DNA of 64,000 bases, taken from the NCBI RefSeq assembly GCF_000224145.3, contig NW_004190451.2, forward strand, positions 34,071-98,070, in the 5' to 3' direction. This DNA is from Ciona intestinalis (lineage: Eukaryota; Chordata; Ascidiacea; Phlebobranchia; Cionidae). Under the pieces are notes generated by a model. It searched no databases. It saw only the letters and a program-made list of their open reading frames with translations, and was not told the DNA's origin. Shown here in pieces: positions 21,601-32,744 of this stretch (the first letter of the stretch is position 1; each line of letters starts with the position of its first letter). A program made the translations under genes and the position numbers.

Positions 21601-24600
21601 TTTCACCACAGAATAACCCTTGTATCGAAATCCTACAAAGATGAAGTTGACGTTACCGAGAGGTGGTACGGAGCAAAATACAACCTCACCCCCATCTCCG
21701 AGGATCTTCTCAACAATTGTCGCAAAGTAACCCCCTCATCCAAGTTCCATCTCCCACCCCCCAATGAATTCATTCCAACCAACTTCACGATTGCCCCCCT
21801 TCCACAAGGGAGTTCCCCTGTACCAGAACTGATAAAGGTATCTTGTTTCTGTTGCAGTTAACGAAAAAAGTGTTTGTATTTTTTGGGGATGTTTTTGCAT
21901 TTTGGCATTTTTTTAATGGCAAAATTAAGATACGAATAATGTAAGTCAATAATAAAAAAAATAAATGTTAATAAACTTTGGCTCATTGCAATGATCATCT
22001 GGTGCCATGGCTCAGATTAAGCACCTGTATCGTAACTGCAGGATACTGGGTTTGATGCTTGAAACTGACATCATGATCTAAATTGGTTGTAGGAAATTGT
22101 AGCACTTTTAATGTGTTAAACCAAAACTGTAATTTTCCCTATTTAAAATTGGCACAACACATCACTACAAATCTTTTTATTAATTCAAAAATGACTATTT
22201 TTATTTTAACCCTCTCCACAGAGAAACCAGTTATCGCATGTTTGGTTCAAACAAGATGATAAATTCAAACTCCCTAAAGCTTGCATATTATTTGAGTTGT
22301 TCAGTCCAGTGGCTTACTCATTTCCCCAGCATTGTAACATGGTGTATATGTTTACTGGTATGTCTACTTTTACATTGAATGTTTTAATAACTAACATAAT
22401 AAAAATCTATTGAATTGTTTATCATAATTTTTTGCTACCCGCTACCCACATAATGTATTTTTCAAGAAGACTTTCCAATATATTTTATTAAAGAGTAATA
22501 TTTTTTGTCATTATAACCCTGACAAAATCTCGCAGCAAAGCAAAAATTACATTGGTTTTTAATAAAGTCTATGTCTATTATTTGCCTAAAAATCAGTTCG
22601 TAAAATTGATGTTTTCTATGTAAATACCTGAATGGTAAATTTCACTCAATATTATGCTGTATAAATGTAATAAACAAGCACGTGATACAAAAATTTAAAA
22701 ATTTACAGGGTAGGCTGCCAATATTAACATGCTGAAATATATAGTAGGGTGGGGGAAGATGGGACACCTTTAGCACATAATTTCTAAATATCCTGATCGT
22801 GTTTTAAACAAATAACAACGGTCTAAGGGAGTCGTGAATGCACAGTTTTATAGTTGTTTGATTTTTTTTTGTTTAATACTAAATTGGACGGGAAAATAGA
22901 ATGAACAGGTGTTCCATCTTCCCCCACCCTACTATATATATATATTTGTTTTAAAAATTTCCTTATATTTGAAATACAAACGTTTTACGTGTATTTTTCG
23001 AAACAGAGTTGTTTAAGGATGCATTGAATGAATACGCATATGCTGCTGAACTTGCTGGATTGAGTTATAAGTTTAGCAACAGTGTCTATGGTATTCATGT
23101 GAGTATGGTTTTCTTATATTTATCATATTAACTATGGTTAGCAAATATTTGTCATATTATAATGCATAAGTTCTTAGACTCTCANNNNNNNNNNNNNNNN
23201 NNNNNNNNNNNNNNNNNNNNNNNNNNNNNNNNNNNNNNNNNNNNNNNNNNNNNNNNNNNNNNNNNNNNNNNNNNNNNNNNNNNNNNNNNNNNNNNNNNNN
23301 NNNNNNNNNAGGATCGACTCATAGAGGATCCCACAGCAGATAATTTGCTAAATATCCTGATCGTGTATAAAGCAAATAACAAGGGGCTAAGGGAGTCGAG
23401 AATGCACAGTTGTATAGTTGTTTGATTTTGTTTGGTGTAATACTAAGTCGTGAGGGAAAATAGAATGAACAGGTGTCCCATCTTCCCCCACCCTACTATA
23501 TATATATATTTGTTTTAAAAATCTCCTTATATTTGAAATACAAACGTTTTACGTGTATTTTTCGAAACAGAGTTGTTTAAGGATGCATTGAATGAATACG
23601 CATATGCTGCTGAACTTGCTGGATTGAGTTATAAGTTTAGCAACAGTGTCTATGGTATTCATGTGAGTATGGTTTGCTTATATTTATCATATTAATTATG
23701 GACAGCAAGGATTTGTCATATTATAATGCATAGGTTCTTAAACTTTCACATAATATTTTTGGGCAAAAACTTTGTCTCTTACAGACAGATTTTTTGTCTG
23801 GCAAAGACATTTTATGTCCTGGACGAATATTTTTATGTCAGAAATTCTAAAGAACATTTGGACTCGAGATATTGTAAAATGACTATTATATTATTATAAA
23901 CATATATTATAAATAGTAGGATGAGGGAAGATGAGTCACCTTTAGCACACATTATCCAAACATCCTGATCATGTTTTGAACAACCAACAACGGTCTGTAG
24001 GAATCATGAGGATACAGTTTTTTAATTCTGTAAATCTTTGTTCACTACCAGTACCAAATGAGATGAGAAAACACAATAAAAAAGTGTCCCATCTTCCCCC
24101 AGCCCACTATATATATATATATATCTTTTTATATAATTTCCTTGAACACATTTCCTGTTTCCCAGTTGACCATCAAAGGTTACAACAACACGCAACGAGT
24201 TCTACTGGAGAAGATTTTGACGAAAATGACAACTTTCAGTGTTGACCAGAAAAGATTCCACGTTATCAAGGAATTGGTGAGCAGTGTTGCCAGAACCCCT
24301 TTGTTTAACTTAGTCATCATGTGGGAGCGATAATATAGATAACTGTTGCAACAATTTACACAATCAGTCACAGATATTAAAGCAGTCATATCGTAGTTGA
24401 TTTTATGTCACAAATTTTATTAAATCAACCACAAACCATCGCTAATTTGGCGTGTTTTATATTTACTACTGTCTGTCGTGCTTCCGAACACCACCGTCCG
24501 TTTTTGGTCATGATAAAGCATGCATTCCAATTCTGCACTCTCTAGTTAAAACTTTACATTCTTATACAAAGTTTATTTATTCACAGTACACAAGGTCACT

Positions 24601-27600
24601 TAAGAACTTTAAGGCTGACCAACCGTACCAGCATGCATCCTACTTCAGTCATGTAGTCAAGTCCGAGAAGGCTTGGACCAAGGATGAACTGAGTGCAGAA
24701 CTCGTCAACCTGACTTCAGAGATGCTGCAAGAATTCATTCCAAAGTTTATGAAGAGATTGCATGTACAGATGCTTATGCATGGCAACCTCACAAAAGCTG
24801 GTGAGCTGTTCTCATGTTAATATACTACAGGATAAGGTGTAAATCTATTTCAAGTTCAGCGTAAAGCTTATTCATTATACTAAACTAACAAAAGTTATAA
24901 ATTTACCAAATATTTTTTATATATTAAGTTGTCTGGTGCCGTGGTTTAGTGGTTGGGCGCTTACATGGTAACGAAAGGATAATCAATTCGATGCTTAAAT
25001 AAACGTATATGCCCTTGGCCAATACTCTTAGCAGTAGTTACTCCAACCCAGTGGTTGTAGCATCCTAGGTGTCCGGGTAACAGGCCAACTCTGACATAAC
25101 ATTGTAAAAATTGCTCATTAATTTTAGCATATTATCCAAAAACGTCACATATTCTTTTATTTACAGAGGCACTAAAGATATCTGNNNNNNNNNNNNNNNN
25201 NNNNNNNNNNNNNNNNNNNNNNNNNNNNNNNNNNCTACTGGAGAAGATTTTGACGAAAATGACAACTTTCAGTGTTGACCAGAAAAGATTCCACGTTATC
25301 AAGGAATTGGTGAGCAGTGTTGCCAGAACCCCTTTGTTTAATTTAGTCATCATGTGGGAGCGATAATATAGATAACTATTGCAACAATTTACACAATCAG
25401 TCACAGATATTAAAGCAGTCATATCGTAGTTGATTTTATGTCACAAATTTTTTTAAATCAACCACAAACCATCGCTAATTTGGCGTGTTTTATATTTACT
25501 ACTGTCTGTCGTGCTTCCGAACACCACCATCCGTTTTTGGTCATGATAAAGCATGCATTCCACGCCCCAAGTGGAAACCAAGATGGCCCCATTGTTTTTA
25601 AACAATAAATGTGTTTACTTCCTAAAACAGTGTTGATATTTTCACTAAAAATCTAAAGAATCCTCTAACATCTAAAGAATATATATGATTCGTTAAAAAT
25701 AATAAAAAAAAACTTTAATATCATTATTTTATGTTATTACAATTCTGCACTCTCTAGTTAAAACTTAACATTCTTATGCAAAGTTTATTTATTCACAGTA
25801 CACAAGGTCACTTAAGAACTTCAAGGCTGACCAACCGTACCAGCATGCATCCTACTTCAGCCATGTAGTCAAGTCCGAGAAGGCTTGGACCAAGGATGAA
25901 CTGAGTGCAGAACTCGTCAACCTGACTTCAGAGATGCTGCAAGAATTCATTCCAAAGTTTATGAAGAGATTGCATGTACAGATGCTTATGCATGGGAACC
26001 TCACAAAAGCTGGTGAGCTGTTCTCATGTTAATATACTGCAGGATAAGGTGTAAATCTATTTCAAGTTTAGCGTTAAGCTTATTTATTATACTAAACTAA
26101 CAAAAGTTATAAATTTACCAAATATTTTTTATATATTAAGTTGTCTGGTGCCGTGGTTAGCGCTTACATAGTAACGAAAGGATAATGAATTCGATGCTTA
26201 AATAAACGTATATGCCCTTGGCCAATACTCTTAGCAGTAGTTACTCCAACCCAGTGGTTGTAGCATCCTAGGTGTCCGGGTAACAGGCCAACTCTGACAT
26301 AAAATTGTAAAAATTGCTCATTAATTTTAGCATATTATCCAAAAACGTCACATATTCTTTTATTTACAGAGGCACTAAAGATATCTGAAACAGTTGAAGA
26401 GATATTACAACACAAAGCATTGACTGAACCACTATTGCCAACTGAGCTGCAGAAACATAGACAATTTAAAATACCCAACGGTAAGCATCTGTAATCTTCG
26501 TGAATTTACTAAATAAGTAAGCTGGATGTACTTTAATTTTTTGTAACTAATTTAAATATTTTATATTCTATTCTGTGTTCAGAATAATTGTTACATATTT
26601 ATCCTCATATGATGGCCAAAATAAGTTTTATTATGGCTGCCTCATTTCATACAACTCGTGCCTGCTTACAAGTTATCAATTATACAACTTTGTGGGTAAA
26701 TATTTTTTAAAACATTTTTTGTATGGATGACAATTTGGACACCTTCCTTGCTGGTGGTGGGTGAAGCAACTACTGTTAGGTGTCTTACCTTTAAACAAAT
26801 ACTTCTCTAGTGTTGCCATTCCCAAACTTTACACCATGTGTCTGTGAATAAAGCGACATGCGATTTAACCACTGTAGTAGCTAGCCAATGTATTTGCGTA
26901 GCCAAAGTTGGCAAATATCTAAAATACAAACCGGAAAAAAAGCCTTATCCATATATAACCAATAAAATTGTTCTGTCATGCTAGATTTTCTGCCACTTGG
27001 TTAGTTTGGGCATGCTTGGTACAAAAATACACAGTGTTTGGGCATGCGTTGTGCCGTAACAGAGCAATTTAATTGATTAAAAGGGGGGTGGCTGCATACC
27101 AATTTGTGTTTGAAAAATACACAAACAGTTTCGATCACAATTGTCAAATACCGCGTAATGTACATCTCAAATATACATCCATCAATGTTATAAATTCCCC
27201 AGGTAGTTCATATGTGTTCCAATATAAAAACCAAGTTCGAAAGATCTCATCTATGCTGGTTTACTTACAAGTTGGTCTACAGAACACAACAGATAACATG
27301 TTGTTGCAACTATTAGCACAAGTTATATCGGAACCTTGTTTCAATATACTACGTACAAGGTGGGTAGGAACTATTCCACATGAATACTGTCGCAGCCAGG
27401 GGTTTCAGCAATTGCTAACCCCCATTTTAAAAATAGTTGCAAATTGAAACATCCCCTCTTATTTATTTTTTTAGATTAAAACTCACTCTGGAAAAATTTT
27501 TTCTGGCAATGCCATTGCTTATAGGCATAACGTCATAGGTTTCTGGCCACATTACCCTAGTTTTTAAGAAGTATTGTTCCATGTTTAAGCACCCTAGTTT

Positions 27601-30600
27601 TGAGCCTAAAAGAGTTTTTAACAAACAAGCAGAGCCAAAGTACAACATCTTTTGTTCTACTGTTACTTCCCGTCTTTTTGCTTTTGTAAACTTTTCCTAT
27701 CTTCGTTATGGTGACCGAAGCGACAAAATAAATTTCATTTATTCATACCAACAAATTATTTTGTTCCAGAGAGCAGTTAGGTTACATTGTGTTCAGTAGT
27801 GTTGATCGTGGTAATGGAGTTCAAGGTCTAAGAATCATTATCCAATCTGAGCGAACACCTAGTTATTTGGAAGGAAGAGCTGAGGCTTTCATTGAACACG
27901 TTGGGGTGAGTTCTAAATTGTGGTGTTGCTGATGGGTACAGTGGTACAAATAAACGCTTTTAAAGGGAAGGGCCAAAAAATGTTTTACATTTTTTTTTTT
28001 AATTGTAACATTGGTGCCTTTTTATACATCAGACACACATGATGTATTCATGCACCTCATGCTCACTGTTGAGTTTTTTTTTATGTTAAAATGAATTCAA
28101 AGATTTTAAATTTTTTATGATTTAAAAATTTTTAAATGAATTTCAATGGTTTTAAATTTTTCAGGATTTTAAATTTTTAAAATGAATTTTAATGGTTTTA
28201 TTAAATTTATCATTTTTTGTCTTAAAATGAATTACAATGATTTTAATTTTTTTAAATGGGTTTCAATAATTTAAAATTTATCACCAAACCATTAACTTGT
28301 AAACGTTTGATCTTTACAACAGGATCACCTTAATGAGATGAGTGAAGCTGAGTTCCAAAAACACGTTTCTTCACTTGCTGCACAAATATTGGAGAAACCA
28401 AAGAAATTGGGGACGGAAACATTAAAGTATTGGTCGGAACTTTTGTCGGAACAATTGTTTTTTAAAAGAGGTGACTTCAATTTAGATGTAGTTTGTTATA
28501 GTATAAAAAAAGGATATTTTTTTGTTTGAATATGTTACCGTTTGTCCTGGTCCTTTTTTTTAAAAAAAAAAGAGGTAAATTAAATTTAGATGTAATTTTG
28601 TTGTAGTAGATGAAAAGACAATTTTACTGCTAAAAGTAATAATGTATTACTGTTGCCAATTTGCCATGGCACTTGTCATTGCACTATTTGCTCGGCGTCA
28701 TAGCTGTTATCGTAACCAAATGCAAGTACCTAAACCACTAAGCCACATAGAATAAAGTTGCTATGCCACAGTGGTTAAAACGCTTTCCTTTTAACAAACA
28801 GTTACCATTGAGTTGCCCAAATTGTCCGTCATGTGGTATGTACAAACTAATCATAATCTTTCAATCTATATTTTATATTTATTTATATGAAACTTATACC
28901 TAATTATTTCTATTACCTTTAAAACTTCAGCTTTGTGGTTGTGTAGAAAAAATACAAAACTGGTATCATTTTTAAAAAACAAATATTTTTTTTAATTTTT
29001 GTTTTAAAACAGATGAGGTTGAAGCCGAACATTTAAAAACTTTGACCAAACCGATGTTACAAGATTTCTATAAACGGTACATCCATGTTTCAGCACCAGA
29101 GCGTTCCAAACTAACTGTTCATGTGCTCGGGAAAAATTTAGATAGTTGTAAGTTTTATTTTTTGTGTATTTCTATGTGGGTGATCTCTTACAGCAAGGCA
29201 GGCCATAGATATAGGCCAAAGTGAGGTCATTACCCTGCCACCCAGGGTGCTATCACTAATTTAATGACCACTGGGTTGGATTACAACAATGTATGTTAAG
29301 TCAAGTGTCTTGCCTTTAGACATATACGCCATAAATGGTAGTATCGAGCTTTGAACCTGGTATCCTTCGGTTACGACGCATTGCCATTGAGCTAGAGGCC
29401 AAAGAGAAAAAATTGTTTGTTTATTTTTATGGATTTTTTGTCTTGGGTAATTTTCATGATTAAACAGTTTTGGTTTTTTAAATTGTGAGTTTACAATCAG
29501 ATTCACAATCTGTGTTTTTACATACCACTTGTAGTATGTTACTAAGTTATGAGCAAAATTTGGGTATGTTGACCCATTACCCCGACACCTAGGGTGCCAT
29601 AACCCATTCAATACCTGATTGATTTAATTATAACAATGTATGTTAACAAACCTAACACTTTCGGTGCTGCGTTAATTTTGAGCAGTTATACACTTGGTGC
29701 CACAATAATTTTGGATTTAAGTAAATGTAAATGTTAACCTATTGATTTTTTATAGTTGTACAACTACTAATTGATAAAAAAACGCAACGAATAATAACGC
29801 GCAACAGAGTCAATTTGTTTGCAAGAATTTGATCTCTTGAATCAGGCGTGCCCAACCCGTCGACCGCGGTCTACTAGTAGTCCGCGGACCTATCTCAGGT
29901 CAACCGTGACGGGTGTAATAAAAAAATGGCGTAGGTCAAAAAAGCAAATCAGGAGCAGCAGAGAGGTATTTTCCTGCAAAAATACAACTACGCTCCGCTA
30001 AAGATGACGTGTGACGCAACAATTGTATGTGTGACGTTTTTCGTTTGTTGCATATTAAAAACATTTCAATTAGTTTTGGTCATTGAAATTTGTGTAGTAA
30101 TTAAAGTAGAGTTTTGTTGCTGATAAATTAAAACCATGAGCATAGCTTATTGAACCGCTGCAGTTGCTTACAAGGGATAAACGCATACAAGAGATATTCA
30201 GGCATACGTTGACGCTAGCTGGTAGACCGCGTGCAGTGGGTTAGTTGAAAAGTAGATCGTGGGTCAAAAAGGTTGGACACGCCTGTCGTAAATTAAGTAG
30301 GTTTATAACTACTAATAATTAAATCGCAATAGTAATTAATAAGGAACATTATAATAATAATAAACATGAAATTAACCTACAGGTCCAACTCAAGCAGAGC
30401 CAACATGTCAAGGTGATTTGCTTCCATGTCCAAAACTTCCAGAAGTAAGTTTAGACATGTTTTACATTATATATTAGCATCACATTGTATGATGCTGCTG
30501 CCAAACATATTTAAATTTGAAAAAGGATCTACAGGAAAAGTTGCTATTTTAGGATTAAACTTTTAAAAATTCCCAGAATTTTTTTTAGGTTTTTTTGGGG

Positions 30601-31200
30601 GGGGGATTAATCAATATAAACTATAAAACAATAACATTCAAAGGGGATTTTGAACTACTTTAGAAAATTAGGCTTTTTTCTTTGCATTTTATGGCCTTGT
30701 TAAAAATCTTTGCCGCCTAATTTTTAAAAACTCTAAATTAAAAAAAACTTATTGGTTACAATCAGGATCTGGTGCTACGAAATACATAACAGACAAAAAT
30801 CAAGCAACATTTGTTGGTCTTGATCTTTAGCAGTTACTTATACTGACTGTATTTCTTTACACAAGAATCGTCCTGTCTATGAGCACCAGACCAGGGACAG
30901 ATTCACAGTATTTATTACAGTTACCATGTATTGTTTTATGGACTTGATTTTTCTCAGTCGCGTATTTTGTGACACCAGATCCTGACTGTATTTCTTTACA
31001 CAAGAATCATTCTACTCTATAAGCACCAAATAGGGGTCAGATTCGCAAAATTTATTACAGTTACCAATTCCTCACACCTCACGTATTATTTATTTAATCC
31101 ACAGTCAACATTGATATCCGATGTAAACCAATTCAAACAAAGTCTTGAGTTATACCCACGTGTACGACCATATTTGGACATCAACGAGGCTAAACTATAA
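15646..31200 (+). CDS. IDE: insulin-degrading enzyme (insulysin, M16 metalloprotease)
   Basis: Twenty-two exons join in frame to 992 residues: 15646-15716, 16220-16356, 16730-16833, 16996-17099, 17645-17814, 18138-18373, 19018-19107, 19724-19889, 20132-20254, 20884-21037, 21612-21837, 22222-22357, 23007-23098, 24166-24276, 24587-24800 (or 25799-26012), 26370-26480, 27203-27359, 27770-27905, 28323-28470, 29013-29147, 30383-30444, 31105-31200. The inverted zinc motif HFCEH is at 83-87 and the third ligand Glu at 164 in AVHSEHEKN. Arg799 and Tyr806 in the C-terminal half match the human substrate-contact residues R824 and Y831. It cuts insulin, amyloid beta and other short peptides inside a closed chamber. 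The N-terminus is 25 residues shorter than human and lacks the mitochondrial presequence; the last residues AKL are a peroxisomal signal. Exons 13-16 appear twice through assembly duplication. Confidence 0.96.
15945..16170 (+). repeat. SINE copy in IDE intron 1
   Basis: Carries 'attgctccaatctagtggtg', 'taactcgtaagctggcacga' and 'actgtcgttttccagcc', words shared with the other SINE copies of the window. Confidence 0.55.
16390..16660 (+). repeat. tRNA-derived SINE, well preserved, in IDE intron 2
   Basis: The head 'gcagtggcacaatggttagc' resembles a tRNA box A and 'ggtttgccaatgc' a decayed box B. These are followed by 'gggcgtatgtgtccttaggc', 'aagacacctaac', 'cccagtcactaatgggttat' and the tail 'aaaacagaacacctgtgata'. 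The tRNA part does not fold as a working tRNA. Confidence 0.65.
17233..17395 (+). repeat. dispersed repeat, AAGCAG family, in IDE intron 4
   Basis: Carries 'acaaacaagcagatccaaag' and 'ataagtgtaactgtatttta', words that recur at about 27612, 51620-51745, 58262-58510 and 60700-60965. The family is unknown to me. Confidence 0.5.
20378..20470 (-). repeat. SINE fragment in IDE intron 9
   Basis: Carries 'tattctattctatgtgggta' followed by 'aggtcccacaatgtgac' and 'taggatttaggccaggattg', shared with 780-890 and 39178-39240. Confidence 0.55.
22000..22110 (+). repeat. tRNA-like SINE head in IDE intron 11
   Basis: 'ctggtgccatggctcagatt' and 'ggatactgggtttgatgctt' resemble tRNA box A and box B order. The same head occurs at 24930 and 26142. 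Confidence 0.45.
22741..22937 (+). mobile_element. MITE copy (GTAGGG family), near full length
   Basis: Left end 'atagtagggtgggggaagat', right end 'ccatcttcccccaccctact' followed by TATATA. The ends are inverted repeats of about 28 bases, with TA on both sides as expected for a TA target duplication. It is in IDE intron 12, 70 bases before exon 13. Confidence 0.8.
23185..23309. other. assembly gap (125 N)
   Basis: Run of N between two near-identical copies of IDE exon 13 and its flanks. Confidence 0.99.
23310..23760 (+). repeat. IDE: duplicated segment with second copy of IDE exon 13
   Basis: Repeats 22770-23190 almost exactly, including the MITE (to about 23500) and exon 13 (23571-23662, same 92 bases, same splice sites). 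It begins right after a gap. Two copies of this 92-base exon would break the frame and repeat a unique part of the M16 fold, so it is read as the second haplotype left in the assembly. The first 40 bases after the gap look like low-quality sequence. Confidence 0.8.
23914..24110 (+). mobile_element. MITE copy (GTAGGG family)
   Basis: Left end 'tagtaggatgagggaagatg', right end 'gtcccatcttcccccagccc' then ACTATATA. In IDE intron 13, ending 55 bases before exon 14. Confidence 0.75.
24928..25085 (+). repeat. tRNA-derived SINE in IDE intron 15
   Basis: Head 'ctggtgccgtggtttagtgg' with 'ttgggcgcttac' resembles box A; 'atcaattcgatgctt' is a decayed box B. The allelic copy at 26140-26300 has lost about 9 bases in the head. 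Confidence 0.6.
25185..25234. other. assembly gap (50 N)
   Basis: Run of N inside IDE exon 16 (first copy) and exon 14 (second copy). Confidence 0.99.
25235..26369 (+). repeat. IDE: duplicated segment with second copies of IDE exons 14 (part) and 15
   Basis: Repeats 24201-25166 with only scattered single-base differences: partial exon 14 at 25235-25309, exon 15 at 25799-26012. It then runs into the complete exon 16 at 26370. The first copy has only 18 bases of exon 16 (25167-25184) before the gap. It is read as an uncollapsed haplotype. It carries a 179-base stretch (25563-25741) that the other copy lacks. Confidence 0.8.
27612..27680 (+). repeat. AAGCAG-family repeat fragment in IDE intron 17
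   Basis: 'taacaaacaagcagagccaa' followed by 'agtacaacatc', shared with the copies at 17255 and 51630. Confidence 0.4.
28083..28285. repeat. degenerate AT-rich tandem repeat in IDE intron 18
   Basis: About four to five diverged units built on 'ttaaaatgaatttcaatggt' plus 'tttaaattttt'. The region is almost entirely A and T and is therefore prone to slippage. Confidence 0.6.
28600..28810. repeat. SINE-like fragments in IDE intron 19
   Basis: 'gctatgccacagtggttaaa' and 'ttaccattgagttgcccaaa' resemble the tRNA-like head and middle part of the window's SINEs. Diverged. Confidence 0.35.
29210..29400 (-). repeat. tRNA-derived SINE in IDE intron 20
   Basis: Antisense copy: 'taatgaccactgggttggat', 'gtcaagtgtcttgccttt', 'gacatatacgccataaatgg', ending in the tRNA-like head 'gcattgccattgagctagag'. 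A shorter related piece follows at about 29570-29640. Confidence 0.6.
29843..30285. mobile_element. hAT-type non-autonomous DNA transposon (443 bp)
   Basis: Terminal inverted repeats CAGGCGTGCCCAACC and GGTTGGACACGCCTG match the usual hAT ends (CAGGCGTG-like). The flanks tcttgaat and tcgtaaat agree at 6 of 8 positions, fitting an old 8-bp target duplication. Subterminal parts also mirror each other ('gtcgaccgcggtctactagt' against 'agctggtagaccgcgtg'). It has no transposase frame. It sits in IDE intron 20. Confidence 0.72.
30770..31075. repeat. foldback repeat with CAGGATCTGGTG ends and internal duplication, IDE intron 21
   Basis: 'caggatctggtgctacgaaa' at 30772 is mirrored by 'ttttgtgacaccagatcctg' at 30965-30984. 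The next stretch, 'gactgtatttctttacacaa' at about 30846, recurs at about 30984 with the same following bases (to about 31070), a direct repeat of about 85 bases. A related end is at 56523-56645. Confidence 0.6.
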
Positions 31201-31422
31201 TATTTGTGATTCATGTTGTTGTGAAGACACAGAATGAGGTCTTAAGATTTCTATGTTTGTCGGCTATTATTTCTATGTTGTGCTTTATTTGTCCGCTGCT
31301 GTAATTACCTGCATAACTTTGATAAGACCAATGAATATGAAATTTTTGTTCCTCGTTTTTCAATGTTGCTCAGATTAAATGGTTTTAGGAAAATTGTTTG
31401 TTTGTTTTAATTATCTGTTGGT

Positions 31423-31428
31423 AATAAA
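31423..31428 (+). promoter_or_regulatory. polyadenylation signal AATAAA of IDE
   Basis: AATAAA 223 bases after the IDE stop codon, the first good signal downstream. Confidence 0.5.
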
Positions 31429-31760
31429 ATTAAACAACAAAAAATTGTATATGTTTTTACTATGCAACTGTAGTTTATTCTTGCTGCATATATTCTGTGA
31501 AATTTTCATGGCCGATAAATTAAAAGAGATATTTTAATGACATAACATTTAACCATGCAACATAAATCGGATACTGAACTCGTTCGAAAAACCTGCAGGA
31601 ATTTGTGTCGTGGTTTTGCACTCAAAATACGAGTGTTAAAGTAACTCGGTATTTTTGTTGACTGGCTATATTTTGTGCGGTTATGGGAAACCTGCTTGCG
31701 TGTTAGACCAGCCATGGAAACTGCTAGCTAGAAAATTTAAAGTTCGGTGCTGCCACTATG

Positions 31761-31945
31761 ATACAGCACTGTGGGGTAAGATGGGATACCGTTAGCACAC
31801 AATATCCAATACTTCCTCAATTTAAAAAAAATTAACAACGCTCCATTTCTATATGGTTATATCAGTTTGTAAATATTCTTTGTTTAATACAAAATGGTAC
31901 ATGAAAGGGGGTTGAAAACATGGACTATCTTCCCGGGTACAAACT
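31761..31945 (+). mobile_element. degenerate MITE copy (GTAGGG family)
   Basis: Left end 'cactgtggggtaagatggga', core 'attaacaacgctccatttct'; right end eroded to 'actatcttcccgggta'. Confidence 0.55.
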
Positions 31946-31973
31946 ATATCGACTGTGTGCTTATACCAAAAAA

Positions 31974-32152
31974 GTAGTAGGGTGAGGAAGATGGACACAC
32001 TCATTCTATTTTCTCCAATATGGAGTAGTAAACAAAGAACATTAAAAAAATATAAAGCCGTGTTCTCATGACCAATGTTAATTCTTTAAAACACGATCGG
32101 GATATTTGAATATTATGTGCTAAAGGTGTCCCGTCTTCCCCCACCCTACCAT
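31974..32152 (-). mobile_element. MITE copy (GTAGGG family)
   Basis: Left end 'agtagtagggtgaggaagat', right end 'tgtcccgtcttcccccaccc' then TACCATA. The core is in the reverse orientation ('gaccaatgttaattctttaa'). Confidence 0.75.
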
Positions 32153-32744
32153 ATCTTGAAACTAGCGTAAAAGTTAGTATGCTCCGAGGCTTTCAAAATC
32201 ACCTCCACGTGCGTGAAATATATACGACTTGAGTCCCGCCAATGATTTAAATTGCCTCAATCGATGTGCTAAACACTAAAGGCCACATTTCTGTTAATGC
32301 CAGGTTGTAGTAGCGTGACGCAAATTCGAAAGGCGTTAGATTTCCTACGCTTGTAGCATTCCTGCTGGCAATTATTATTCGACTTGCGCGTCGGTTTTGT
32401 TTTCAAACGAGTTTGCCGCTGGCTAATTTATTTAGAGTCAGTACTGTATGCTGAGTGTGCGTGGCGAATATTTTGGAAAACCTAAGAGGCGTACTGAGTT
32501 GTATTTAGCGTTTGTTAAGGTTATGGGAAGAGTTTTTGCTGTGTAGCGCATGCAGTAACGATGTGTTATGAGAGTATTTATTTGCAGAATAACAGTGTGC
32601 ATATATGTAAGGTGATAAAAATAGTTTAATTGTTTTGTTAGGCATAATTCTAAAAATAGGTCTTCTGGCATTTTAATTACATTACTTGACGAGGTCATTC
32701 TATGCATATAGTCTTCATTAAGTTGAATATCACCTATAGACCGT

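Noticed and set aside
22741-26480. True tandem exon duplication in IDE (mutually exclusive exons)
   Set aside because: The copies are nearly identical including introns, sit directly at N gaps, and include only fragments of exons 14 and 16.
28083-28285. CRISPR-like or satellite array
   Set aside because: The units are irregular AT-rich slippage repeats without spacers; the genome is eukaryotic.
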